Assembly (NCBI GenBank): GCA_018819085.1
Contig: JAHJQT010000032.1
Coordinates: forward strand, 1-45,114
Direction of reading: 5' to 3'
DNA length: 45,114 bases
Source of the DNA: Patescibacteria group bacterium
Lineage (GTDB): Bacteria; Patescibacteriota; Minisyncoccia; Portnoybacterales; UBA2143
Shown here: piece by piece, positions 1 through 7,657 of the stretch
How the letters are laid out: every line of letters begins with the position of its first letter
Numbering within the stretch: position 1 is the stretch's first letter
The notes under the pieces: generated by a model
Databases searched by the model: none
What the model was told of the DNA's origin: nothing
Seen by the model: the letters and a program-made list of their open reading frames with translations, nothing else
Made by a program: the position numbers and the translations under genes

Positions 1-108
1 CAGACGTTGTTACGCCAAAGCATCAGGTCTGAAAAGACGAGCTCCTACATTCGAATCTACGAACGAAAAAGTCGGACTGATCCGTGGGAAGTCGTCAAAC
101 AATCGTAA
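1..108 (+). CDS. C-terminal end of an unrecognised protein (5' end outside window)
   Basis: Frame 1 is open from the first base to a TAA at 106-108 and gives 35 residues, rich in Arg, Ser and Lys, ending in WEVVKQS. It is followed 18 bases later by a good intrinsic terminator, which fits the end of a real gene. The codons (CGA, AGC, AGG, ACG, CGG, GTC) are clearly richer in GC than those of most genes in the window. The same is true of the DksA-like gene at 3232. I do not recognise the family; the fragment is too short to assign a function. Confidence 0.5.
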   Translation, partial: QTLLRQSIRSEKTSSYIRIYERKSRTDPWEVVKQS

Positions 109-126
109 GACCGCACTTTCACATAA

Positions 127-159
127 CTCGCCATGTCTAAGACCTCTGGCGAGTTTTTT
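127..159 (+). terminator. intrinsic terminator
   Basis: A perfect 7-bp stem (CTCGCCA at 127-133, TGGCGAG at 147-153) closes a 13-base loop and is followed by six T. It ends the partial gene at the window start. Confidence 0.85.
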
Positions 160-292
160 CTTTTCTTGATTTTAATCAAAGAATTTGCCGCCAAATCAGA
201 AAATTTTTAAATTGAAAAATTTTCTGAAATGAGTTATGATTAACTCATAGAAAAACTTGAAATCGTCCAATCCGAAAGGGTCGCTTCTGCGT

Positions 293-329
293 GCGGGCGG
301 AAGGGGGGTTTGGGGGGAATTCCGCCCGC
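293..329. repeat. GC-rich inverted repeat with G-tract loop
   Basis: GCGGGCGGAA (293-302) pairs exactly with TTCCGCCCGC (320-329). The loop holds two runs of six G separated by TTT. It lies in the gap between the terminator at 159 and the gene at 401 and is far richer in GC than its surroundings. It may be a repeat element or a regulatory structure. I see no gene between 160 and 400: the frame from 257 reads through this hairpin but has no ribosome binding site or recognisable protein pattern. Confidence 0.6.
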
Positions 330-400
330 CCTACAAATTTTTGGCGAAATCAGTTCGAATTTTTTCGAACGCACACCGCCAAATAAAAATAAAAAACACT

Positions 401-1003
401 ATGTCTAATATTATTAACCTAAAAGAAAAAGAAGTCCCGATGCAAAAGCCATCGAGGATCCTCGACGCTGAAAGCGTCGGGAAAAAACAGGTTAAAAAAC
501 CTGAACCAATTAAACAGAAAAAAACACCTGTTTTGAAAGAATCAAAAACACATTTAGAGTGGACAACTCCTGAATTTGAGTATTATAAGAATAGTCAAAG
601 CTGGTTTATTACCATAGGGGTAATTGCCGGAATATTATTAATTATAGCTATTTTTACAAAAAACTTCTTATTTGGATTACTTATTGGAATAAGCTATTTC
701 CTAATAACCACCTATTCATTAAAAAAACCAGATAATGTAAAATTATCAATTAGTCCTAAAGGAGTTAAAATAAATAATACACTTTATGAATTTGAAAATC
801 TAAGATCATTCTGGATTTTCTATGACCTTCCTGAAATAAAAGAATTGAGTTTAAGAAGTAAAAAAACAATTATGCCGTATGTTAGAGTGCCTATCGGAGA
901 TGAAAACCCTGTTGAAATCAGAAGAATCTTAATTAAGTATCTTCCTGAAAAAAAACATAAAGAATCCGCAATTGATAATTTAGCAAGAAATTTAAAATTC
1001 TAA
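401..1003 (+). CDS. two-helix membrane protein, PH-like C-terminal domain (DUF5673-like)
   Basis: This 200-residue protein has a charged, Lys-rich N-terminal region. A WTTPEFEYYKNSQSWF segment (about 53-68) follows, then two adjacent hydrophobic helices (about 69-87 and 91-106), then a soluble domain of about 95 residues. That order (short tail, helix hairpin, beta-rich domain) resembles the small DUF5673/bacterial PH-like membrane proteins common in Patescibacteria. The family assignment is from memory of the pattern. The frame is open from 257, but that extension crosses a GC-rich hairpin and has no protein-like pattern, so ATG 401 is preferred. It lies just before tRNA-Arg and recG on the same strand. 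The function is unknown. Confidence 0.7.
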   Translation: MSNIINLKEKEVPMQKPSRILDAESVGKKQVKKPEPIKQKKTPVLKESKTHLEWTTPEFEYYKNSQSWFITIGVIAGILLIIAIFTKNFLFGLLIGISYFLITTYSLKKPDNVKLSISPKGVKINNTLYEFENLRSFWIFYDLPEIKELSLRSKKTIMPYVRVPIGDENPVEIRRILIKYLPEKKHKESAIDNLARNLKF

Positions 1004-1007
1004 TCAA

Positions 1008-1083
1008 GCGCCCATAGCTCAGTGGATAGAGTGCTTCCTTGCGGAGGAAGAAGTCGTAGGTTCAAGTCCTACTGGGCGTACCA
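1008..1083 (+). tRNA. tRNA-Arg(GCG)
   Basis: The cloverleaf is complete: acceptor GCGCCCA/TGGGCGT (G1-U72 wobble), D stem GCTC/GAGT, anticodon stem CTTCC/GGAAG with loop TTGCGGA, T stem GTAGG/CCTAC, and an encoded CCA at 1081-1083. The anticodon is GCG, which reads CGC and CGU. Most bacteria use an ACG tRNA edited to inosine for this box. The start codon of recG follows the CCA with no gap. Confidence 0.93.
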
Positions 1084-3135
1084 ATGTTATCTTTATCAAC
1101 TAAAATAGAATCTCTGAATAAAGTAGGTCCTGCTTATTTGAAAAAGCTTCATAAGCTTAATATCAAAACAATACAGGACCTATTTTTTCATTTTCCTCAT
1201 CGTTATGAAGATTTTAGTAAAAGAACTTCAATAAGCGAATTAAAAGAAGGTGAAAAAGCAACTATTCAAGCTGAAATTGTTGAAATTAAAAATACACGAC
1301 TTTTCCATAGAAAAATGTCTTTAACTGAAGCATTAGTTAAAGATAATACTGGCATGATTAAAGTTACTTGGTTTAATCAGCCATATTTAATTGAAACTTT
1401 AAAAAAGGGAAAAATCGCTAATTTTTCAGGAAAATTAAGTTTTTATAAAAAAACACTTTGTCTTTCTAATCCTGTTTATGAATTAGCAAAAAAAGAAACT
1501 ACGCACACTGGGAGATTAGTTCCTATCTATCCAGAAACAGAAGGAATTAGTTCTCGTTATTTAAGATTTTTAATAAAACCACTACTATATCTAACAGAAC
1601 AACTTGATGATTTTTTACCTACTCAGGTGAAAAATAAATTCAATTTAATGGATTTAGCTCAAGCTATTGAACAAATTCATTTTCCTAAAAATTTTTTATT
1701 AGAAAAAAAGGCTCGTAAGCGTTTAGCTTTTAATGAGCTTTTTTTAATCCAATTAGCTTCCCTTCAGCAAAAGCAAAAAATATTTAAAGAAAAAGCTATT
1801 AAATTACTATTTGATAAAAAATTAATCAAACCTTTTGTTGATAACCTACCTTTTAAATTAACTGATGATCAAAAAATAGCTGCTTGGGAAATATTTCAAG
1901 ATATAGTTAAGAATAAACCTATGAATCGCCTACTTAACGGAGATGTTGGATCTGGTAAAACTATTGTCGCAATTATGGTAGCCTTAGCAGTCGCTAAACA
2001 AAAATATCAAGTAGCAATAATGACTCCAACTGAAATTCTAGCTAAACAGCATTTTCAAACATTTAAAGATATGCTTAAAAATCAAAAGATAAAGATAGCT
2101 TTGTTAACTAGCAGTTCTGTTAAAAAAGCAGAATTAAAGAAAGAAATAACTCAAGGTAAAATAGATATTATTATCGGAACGCACGCAATCATACAAAAAG
2201 ATGTTTCTTTTAAAAATCTTGCTATGGCTATTGTTGATGAACAACATAGATTTGGTGTAGCTCAAAGAGCTGCTTTACAGAAAAAAATTTGCCAAATAGA
2301 TGATGGATTAAAAACTATTCCACATTTACTTTCAATGACAGCTACTCCTATTCCACGCACTTTAGCTTTAACGATTTATGGCGATCTTGATATTTCATTA
2401 ATTAAAGAGCTACCTAAAGGCAGACAGAAAATTATAACTAAAATTGTTTCTCCGAAAAATAGGGATAAAACATATAATTTTATTAAAGAACAGATAAAAG
2501 AAAAAAGGCAAGTTTTTGTTATTTGTCCTTTAATTGAAGAATCAAATAAATTAACAGAAATTAAATCTGTAACACAAGAATACGAGAAATTATCAAAAAA
2601 TGTTTTTCCAGAATTTAAATTAGCTATGCTTCATGGCAAATTGAAACCCAAAGAAAAAGAAAAAATTATGGATGAATTTAAAAAAGCAAAAACAGATATA
2701 TTGATTTCCACTTCAGTTGTAGAAGTCGGCGTTGATATTCCTAATGCCACTGTAATGATTATAGAAGGAGCTGACAGATTTGGACTAGCGCAATTACACC
2801 AGTTTAGAGGACGAATCGGTAGAGAAAAAGTACAATCACATTGCTTCTTATTCACTGATTCCAACGCTCAAAAAACCAATATGAGATTAAAAGCAATATT
2901 AACAGCTAAAGATGGATTTGAACTGGCTGAAAAAGATTTAAAAATCAGAGGAGCTGGTGATTTTATTGGAACTAGACAATGGGGACTGCCTGATTTAGTA
3001 ATGGCCTCATTAAATGATTTAGAATTAATAAAAAAATCCCGCGAGGTAGCAGAAATGATTTTAAAAAATAATCTTATTAATCAAACTATGAAATTGAAAT
3101 TAAAAGATCTTAATAAAGATATTCATTTGGAATAA
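1084..3135 (+). CDS. recG: ATP-dependent DNA helicase RecG
   Basis: RecG is a superfamily 2 helicase that remodels stalled replication forks and branched DNA in recombinational repair. The 683-residue protein has the expected order: an N-terminal wedge/OB-fold domain (about 1-200), then Walker A GDVGSGKT at 286-293, the DEQH box at 385-388 followed by RFG, the SMTATPIPRTLA motif III, and the C-terminal helicase lobe with GVDIPNA and the Q-x-x-GRIGR motif VI. The RecG-specific tail (KIRGAGDFIGTRQ) is also present. The length is normal for the family. The start ATG directly abuts the CCA end of tRNA-Arg, so it may be expressed from the same transcript, with the tRNA released by RNase processing. 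No ribosome binding site can fit outside the tRNA. Confidence 0.97.
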   Translation: MLSLSTKIESLNKVGPAYLKKLHKLNIKTIQDLFFHFPHRYEDFSKRTSISELKEGEKATIQAEIVEIKNTRLFHRKMSLTEALVKDNTGMIKVTWFNQPYLIETLKKGKIANFSGKLSFYKKTLCLSNPVYELAKKETTHTGRLVPIYPETEGISSRYLRFLIKPLLYLTEQLDDFLPTQVKNKFNLMDLAQAIEQIHFPKNFLLEKKARKRLAFNELFLIQLASLQQKQKIFKEKAIKLLFDKKLIKPFVDNLPFKLTDDQKIAAWEIFQDIVKNKPMNRLLNGDVGSGKTIVAIMVALAVAKQKYQVAIMTPTEILAKQHFQTFKDMLKNQKIKIALLTSSSVKKAELKKEITQGKIDIIIGTHAIIQKDVSFKNLAMAIVDEQHRFGVAQRAALQKKICQIDDGLKTIPHLLSMTATPIPRTLALTIYGDLDISLIKELPKGRQKIITKIVSPKNRDKTYNFIKEQIKEKRQVFVICPLIEESNKLTEIKSVTQEYEKLSKNVFPEFKLAMLHGKLKPKEKEKIMDEFKKAKTDILISTSVVEVGVDIPNATVMIIEGADRFGLAQLHQFRGRIGREKVQSHCFLFTDSNAQKTNMRLKAILTAKDGFELAEKDLKIRGAGDFIGTRQWGLPDLVMASLNDLELIKKSREVAEMILKNNLINQTMKLKLKDLNKDIHLE

Positions 3136-3138
3136 AAA

Positions 3139-3166
3139 TTGACAAGAAGATAATTAATGTTATAAG
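3139..3166 (+). promoter_or_regulatory. sigma-70-type promoter for the DksA-like gene
   Basis: A perfect -35 TTGACA (3139-3144) and a -10 TATAAG (3161-3166) are spaced 16 bases apart, just after recG. They give a leader of about 60 bases before ATG 3232. Confidence 0.6.
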
Positions 3167-3231
3167 ATTGAGATATAAAAGACAGGGTTGTTCTTTATTA
3201 ATTTTTTCTTTATTTAGACAAGGAGACAAAT

Positions 3232-3627
3232 ATGAAATGGAAGCATAGGAAAATATCTAGATCAGAAGCAGAAAGTCTCCTGAGAGAAAGAGAGAAAGAA
3301 CTTCTCCAAGGGTTATCTCGGTCAACCAAGAATCAACTTCTGAGATTACAAGGAAGGGAGAATTCTTCTCCGCGGGAATTAGGAGTCCACAGGATATTGT
3401 CTCAATTAAATTATGAGGCATGGATTTCCCTACAGGAAGCGAAAAGAACAATTCAAAATGGGGATTGGGGAATTTGCGAATGTGGGAAGCAAATCCCCGA
3501 AGCAAGATTAAGAATCTTCCCTGAAACAGAAATCTGCACGAAGTGCAAATCACTGCACGAAAAAACGGCTCTATTCAAATTGCCTCTGTTCCGCATGGTC
3601 GCCTACTCAGGAATAGGCGCCAGGTAA
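3232..3627 (+). CDS. DksA/TraR-family zinc-finger protein
   Basis: This 131-residue protein has an N-terminal helical, charged region (1-75) and a C-terminal zinc finger of TraR/DksA type: GDWGICECGKQIPEARL, then P and CTKC. Proteins of this family bind in the RNA polymerase secondary channel and alter promoter response. The finger cysteines are C82, C84, C102 and C105. The first pair is C-x-C, one residue shorter than the usual C-x-x-C, and the usual acidic tip of a coiled coil is not obvious. A strong ribosome binding site (AAGGAGAC) lies 6-8 bases before ATG 3232. GC content is visibly higher than in neighbours, suggesting transfer or different selection. It has its own promoter and a strong downstream terminator, so it looks monocistronic. 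Confidence 0.75.
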   Translation: MKWKHRKISRSEAESLLREREKELLQGLSRSTKNQLLRLQGRENSSPRELGVHRILSQLNYEAWISLQEAKRTIQNGDWGICECGKQIPEARLRIFPETEICTKCKSLHEKTALFKLPLFRMVAYSGIGAR

Positions 3628-3711
3628 TATTTTGCATGATGATCGAGCGGGCGTACGCAGCTCTCGAGACACTCGCTCATTAGGCAAGGAAGAAATCCCT
3701 GTCTTGAATTA

Positions 3712-3763
3712 GCCGGAAAGGTATCGCGGAAACAAAAGCGATACCTTCCGGCTTCTTTTTTTA
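3712..3763. terminator. bidirectional intrinsic terminator
   Basis: GCCGGAA(A)GGTATCGC (3712-3727) pairs with GCGATACCTTCCGGC (3738-3752) with one bulged A. A T-rich run follows on the plus strand. On the minus strand the last codons of the glycosyltransferase gene abut this hairpin. It separates the converging DksA-like and glycosyltransferase genes. Confidence 0.8.
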
Positions 3764-5329
3764 TTTCTTCTTTGGAGTTACCCAAAATCCCATATATTTT
3801 CCAATCATTAAGCGTGTTTGAGCTTCTAATCCTGGAATAGCTCCAAAGATAAGAATAGTAAAAGGAACCAAAATCCATTGAATAATCATACCAAAACTTT
3901 TTAAAAATCCTTTAATTCCATCATATTTATCCGGCCGTTTAGGCAAAAGCAAAGTACTATAAATAGCTGAACCGATTAATCCAATCATAGCTATCGTCAT
4001 TAATGTCCTAGTAATCCTTGGGAGATTATATGATAAAAGAGTAATATTAAATTTATCGCCTCCTAAATATAAAGGTAGCCAGCCAAGAAGAAAAATAAGC
4101 AAAGCATTAGTTGCCCAAGACCAAAAACCCTCAAGTTGAATCCATATCCAATGGATTTTTTTTCTTAAATTAATTTTCTTATTTTTATAAAAACCAAAAA
4201 ACAAAAAAGGAATATTTTCAACTCCCCATCCCCAACGCCTTTGTTGAATATAAACATTAAGAGACGTTTTAAAAAAACTATCTGATAAATTGGCATCCAT
4301 AGAAACAGGATAATTTAATGGAATAACTTTATAATCCCCATCATAATAAAGTAAATTCTGCCAAAATATACGAGAATCTTCAGAAACCATATTAACTGGC
4401 CAAAAATCAACTTCATTTAATGCAGTAAAACTCATTGATTGAGAAGAAAAAGTAGAAAGACGTTCTGGTCTTCCTTGTTGAATCATTTGCCAAAAAGTTC
4501 CTGAAGTTGCAACTACTCTAGAAATACAAGGTGCTTGCCAAATATTATTATTATAAACAGGTATAGGTTGATAGCTCGTTCTAGTTGGATTTTTAGTAGT
4601 CAAATAATGATAAGTTAAACAAGAAAAATATTTAGGATAAACTTGAGTATCAATATCAAAACAAGAAACAATAATATTTTCATAAGGAATTTTACCCCGC
4701 TCGGCGGGGTTTACATCTATTAATTCTTTCTTTGCTTGACGAGCTGCCCAAGTTGAATTAGCTCCTTTGCCAGCTAATTCACCAACAATATCTTTTGGAT
4801 GAATTGTAATTAAAAATTTATAAAAACTATCAGAATATTCTTTTTTTATTCTTTCGGCTATTTCTTGCGCAGGTTTTCCAGCTCTTTCTTCGGTCGCTAA
4901 AATAATCATCATCTTATTATTAGGATATTCCGTATCAAGTACCGCTTGAACAGTTTTTTTAACTAATTCATAAGGCTCTTTGTAAATTGGCAGAATTATT
5001 AAATGATAATAATCTTTGTAATCTTTATCTTTAATCGCTCTTAATTTTTCCATCCAGTTAATTCTTATATTATCTTGCATTTGCTTATAACTAATCCTCA
5101 AATGAAAAGATAAATAAACTGTTTTTAAAACCCAATAAACATCAAAAGTGATGATAAAAATTGCTACAAAAGCTGGGCTAATCCAAGATAAAAAAAACAC
5201 TCCCAAAAGAGTGAACCAGGCTAATGCTCCTGGTAAAATTTCAAAAGCCCGATAAATCATTCTTTCTTTCGGACTTTTTAAATCAGTTGCTTTTCCTAAT
5301 TTTAAATAATATTTATCTTTAGAAAGCAT
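3761..5329 (-). CDS. membrane glycosyltransferase, family 2 / cellulose-synthase-like
   Basis: This 522-residue processive-type glycosyltransferase transfers a sugar from a nucleotide-sugar on the cytosolic face of the membrane. Two N-terminal hydrophobic helices (about 30-75) precede the catalytic domain. The domain opens at HLIILPIYKEP and carries the DIDT (DxD-type) metal motif, a TSGTFW segment, an EDSR acidic motif and QQRRWGWG, equivalent to the Q/RxxRW product-binding motif. Several helices follow to the C-terminus (about 390-510). The substrate is not evident. Start ATG 5329 lies 8 bases after a 67-bp leader that is duplicated upstream of the gene at 6218-6628. A 17-bp palindrome (4694-4710) encodes an NPAERG segment inside the gene. 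Confidence 0.85.
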   Translation of the reverse strand: MLSKDKYYLKLGKATDLKSPKERMIYRAFEILPGALAWFTLLGVFFLSWISPAFVAIFIITFDVYWVLKTVYLSFHLRISYKQMQDNIRINWMEKLRAIKDKDYKDYYHLIILPIYKEPYELVKKTVQAVLDTEYPNNKMMIILATEERAGKPAQEIAERIKKEYSDSFYKFLITIHPKDIVGELAGKGANSTWAARQAKKELIDVNPAERGKIPYENIIVSCFDIDTQVYPKYFSCLTYHYLTTKNPTRTSYQPIPVYNNNIWQAPCISRVVATSGTFWQMIQQGRPERLSTFSSQSMSFTALNEVDFWPVNMVSEDSRIFWQNLLYYDGDYKVIPLNYPVSMDANLSDSFFKTSLNVYIQQRRWGWGVENIPFLFFGFYKNKKINLRKKIHWIWIQLEGFWSWATNALLIFLLGWLPLYLGGDKFNITLLSYNLPRITRTLMTIAMIGLIGSAIYSTLLLPKRPDKYDGIKGFLKSFGMIIQWILVPFTILIFGAIPGLEAQTRLMIGKYMGFWVTPKKK

Positions 5330-5337
5330 GCTTGTAG

Positions 5338-5404
5338 TCTATTGTATTGAGAATTTGAAAACTATAATTGAAGAAATTCAGAAATGGTGTTTAGTAATTC
5401 CTGA
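5338..5404. repeat. leader repeat A, copy 1
   Basis: A 67-bp sequence about 87% identical (9 mismatches, counted by eye) to 6636-6702, in the same orientation. Both copies end 7-8 bases before a minus-strand ATG. Both can fold a short hairpin at the far end (TAGTAATT/AATTAACTA here, TAGTAAT/ATTACTA in copy 2). Confidence 0.75.
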
Positions 5405-5433
5405 ATTAACTAGACTATAGTTAGTATAGCAAT

Positions 5434-6177
5434 TTAATTTAAACTTTTAAAGTCCTTATCAAGAAACTTTCCTACTACATTATTTACTTCAACAATAATA
5501 TCCTCATGACGCCTATAATCATGCTCTGAATTTAGTTCATGTATAATTTTTGGCTCTAATACTGCTCGATAAGTCGTTTTTACATCTTCTGGCTCAACTA
5601 ATATGTCCTTAGTACCATAAAAAAATAACTTTGGTTTGGAACATTCTTTTAAACCATCGAGTATATTATGTTTAGTTGCATCTTCAAAATAGTTAAGAGG
5701 TAAATCAAATCTTTTTTTATTTTCCATATCATTGGGTGGCATATCTCTATACGATATTTTTACACCATCAGTTAATTTACTCTCATCAAATTCACTTGGA
5801 CCTGCATGAGACATAACCGCTATAATATGAGTCACATATTCGTTACTGGGGCCTGCAAGCATAGCCATACTTCCACCTCTACTGTGTCCCATTAGAATTG
5901 TCGGCTTATTACCAAAAAGATCAATTAATTCATTGATTGCTTTTAGATAATTGGTCATTGTATACAAATCAATACTACCAGGACTTTCCCATGTGCCAGG
6001 AGGATCAAAAGAAAAAGCAAAATATCCTTTATTCGATAGATAATCAACGTGACTAGTCATATGAGCGTAATCTTTTGTATCTAATTGACCTGGTAATAAA
6101 ATAGCAAGCTTAGAAGAAGTCTTATCCCCACGTGAATAGACTGCTAGTTCAAAACTTTTAGTTTTCAATATTTCCAT
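5434..6177 (-). CDS. alpha/beta hydrolase
   Basis: This 247-residue cytosolic serine hydrolase has the nucleophile elbow GHSRGG (about 97-102), a catalytic-acid candidate in GTKDILVEP, and a C-terminal histidine candidate in SEHDYRRHED. The LPGQLDTKDY segment near the N-terminus fits the oxyanion region. There is no signal peptide. The fold is clear, but the substrate cannot be read from sequence. It lies 40 bases downstream of the HEPN-like gene on the same strand and could share its transcript. The two genes together are flanked by copies of leader repeat A, as if moved as one cassette. Confidence 0.85.
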   Translation of the reverse strand: MEILKTKSFELAVYSRGDKTSSKLAILLPGQLDTKDYAHMTSHVDYLSNKGYFAFSFDPPGTWESPGSIDLYTMTNYLKAINELIDLFGNKPTILMGHSRGGSMAMLAGPSNEYVTHIIAVMSHAGPSEFDESKLTDGVKISYRDMPPNDMENKKRFDLPLNYFEDATKHNILDGLKECSKPKLFFYGTKDILVEPEDVKTTYRAVLEPKIIHELNSEHDYRRHEDIIVEVNNVVGKFLDKDFKSLN

Positions 6178-6217
6178 ATTTTAATTTATTAAAAAATATC
6201 ATAAAGAAAAAAATTAA

Positions 6218-6628
6218 TTATAACAATTTTTCTAAATCACAAAGAATATTATCTAAGTCAGAATCTAATATTTTTGCGGTATCAATAAAATTTCCTCTTT
6301 TTTTATTCCAATGAGCTACGAAATTACATCTCTGATCAATAATATATTTAATAATCTCTTCTTTTTTAATAGACTTATAATTAGCATTATTTTTTAATTC
6401 TGTGTTTTCAAATGAAATAGCTCTTGTATCTCTATCAAAAAGATTAGCTACTCTTATAATTAAATAATCCTGTAATATTCTGTTTAGTTTTCCTAATTCG
6501 TTTTCATTGCCAGAAATCACAGGAGTGGTCCATTCCAAAACAAGTTCCGAATTTGTATTTCGTAACATCTTTAAAGCTTCCTTGCAGTTTCTTATTATAT
6601 ATAATAACTGACCAAAATATCCAGTCAT
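6218..6628 (-). CDS. HEPN-like protein (AbiU2-type pattern)
   Basis: This 136-residue, mainly helical protein has a helix containing VANLFDRDTR (about 60-69) and then IIDQRCNFVAHWNKK. The spacing R100-x5-H106 matches the HEPN R-x(4-6)-H catalytic motif, and the layout resembles AbiU2-like HEPN proteins. HEPN proteins are RNases or ligand-binding helices typical of toxin-antitoxin and phage-defence loci. Whether this one cleaves RNA is inference. Leader repeat copy 2 lies directly upstream, and an alpha/beta hydrolase follows on the same strand. Confidence 0.6.
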   Translation of the reverse strand: MTGYFGQLLYIIRNCKEALKMLRNTNSELVLEWTTPVISGNENELGKLNRILQDYLIIRVANLFDRDTRAISFENTELKNNANYKSIKKEEIIKYIIDQRCNFVAHWNKKRGNFIDTAKILDSDLDNILCDLEKLL

Positions 6629-6635
6629 ATCACGT

Positions 6636-6702
6636 TCTATTGTATTGAGAATTTAAAAACTATAGTCCAAGAAATCCAGAAATGGCATATAGTAATTCAT
6701 GA
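6636..6702. repeat. leader repeat A, copy 2
   Basis: Second copy of the 67-bp leader, ending 7 bases before the minus-strand ATG of the HEPN-like gene. Together with 5338-5404 it flanks the HEPN-hydrolase pair as direct repeats. Confidence 0.75.
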
Positions 6703-6727
6703 GATTACTACATACAGGAATTGAACG

Positions 6728-7258
6728 TTAATCTTTGTCTTTAGGAATTAATGAAGCCACAGGCCCTACACACAAAAATGAATCGTTCATTTTGTCGCCA
6801 AATTCGAAATCCTTAGATAACACTTTTTTACAGGCCTCAACAAAGTCAAAATAAAAATATTCTATAACAAACACTTTTAACTCTTTTCCATCTGTTTTTA
6901 CATAATCTGGATGTTTCTTATATGGATGTACTCCATAAGGATCATTCTTGTTTTGAGTCACAATTATAGTCCCTGGACCAGACATATGAACCATACCACA
7001 TCTTAAATTAGAATACATCTGCTTTCTCAAATCGTGATAGCGCTCTGGGAACAATTCAATAATAGCATTTTCAAAATGTTTTTTACTAAGTCCAGGCTTT
7101 CTCCATTCACACTTAGAATCTATACATTTCCCTAAAAACTCGATTCCACTACAAACCAATAGAAAAGACATGTAAGGATCAATAAGAATAATTTCTCCTA
7201 ACTTTTCGATAAAGTGCTCTTTGATGAAGTCCTTAGGGTAGATATCCCTTTGTAACAT
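6728..7258 (-). CDS. second HEPN-like protein
   Basis: This 176-residue protein is unlike the HEPN-like gene at 6218 in sequence. It has a buried helix (DPYMSFLLVCSGIEFLGKCI), then YSNLRCGMVHMSGPG, where R86-x4-H91 fits the HEPN motif and the Leu-Arg-Cys-Gly-x-x-His pattern is typical. No transmembrane segment is evident. HEPN RNases are frequent in defence islands. A catalytic role here is inferred from the motif only. It follows a 64-residue unknown gene by about 50 bases on the same strand. Confidence 0.55.
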   Translation of the reverse strand: MLQRDIYPKDFIKEHFIEKLGEIILIDPYMSFLLVCSGIEFLGKCIDSKCEWRKPGLSKKHFENAIIELFPERYHDLRKQMYSNLRCGMVHMSGPGTIIVTQNKNDPYGVHPYKKHPDYVKTDGKELKVFVIEYFYFDFVEACKKVLSKDFEFGDKMNDSFLCVGPVASLIPKDKD

Positions 7259-7310
7259 AATATTCTCTTCTTAATTATCCCTACTGCCATTGCAGTTTTA
7301 CAGGAAGCCA

Positions 7311-7505
7311 TTATTTTTTCTTTTTTTTATCAATCTCCTTGGCTTTATTAACTAGATAAGAAGCCACATCCCATGGTTTTTTCTTTGCGACCTTATAATT
7401 ATCTATATTTTTATGGCGGATAAAGAAAATAAGATCGTTAGTTTTTTCTCTTTTTCTATTCCAACCAACAATAAATCCTTCTGATTCTTTAATTTTTTTA
7501 GGCAT
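7311..7505 (-). CDS. small basic protein of unknown function
   Basis: This 64-residue protein has about a third Lys/Arg, the patches GWNRKREKTNDLIFFIRHK and KPWDVASYLVNKAKEI, and a poly-Lys end. I do not recognise a family. Start ATG 7505 lies 17 bases from a leader sequence (repeat C) that also precedes the NYN gene, which supports it as a genuine gene. It could bind nucleic acid given its charge, but that is speculation. Confidence 0.45.
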   Translation of the reverse strand: MPKKIKESEGFIVGWNRKREKTNDLIFFIRHKNIDNYKVAKKKPWDVASYLVNKAKEIDKKKKK

Positions 7506-7522
7506 AGATTAATATTTGATCA

Positions 7523-7579
7523 TTTTTATATCCCAAACCTCTCTTTAGAATCAATTCATCTTTAAATTAAATTTAACAA
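7523..7579. repeat. leader repeat C, copy 1
   Basis: A 57-bp sequence with 9 mismatches (by eye, about 84% identity) to 8299-8355, in the same orientation. Each copy lies just upstream of a minus-strand ATG (17 and 11 bases). It is unrelated to repeat A. Confidence 0.75.
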
Positions 7580-7657
7580 AAAAAAATATAACCAAAAACA
7601 AACTGAAAAACTACTGGCAGGACTCTTAATTTAAGAGTATCTCTTTATGAAAAATAA

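Noticed and set aside
3638..3685. Tiny frame after the DksA-like gene encoding MMIERAYAALETLAH
   Set aside because: Only 15 codons before a TAG and no recognisable protein; it could be a remnant but cannot be supported.
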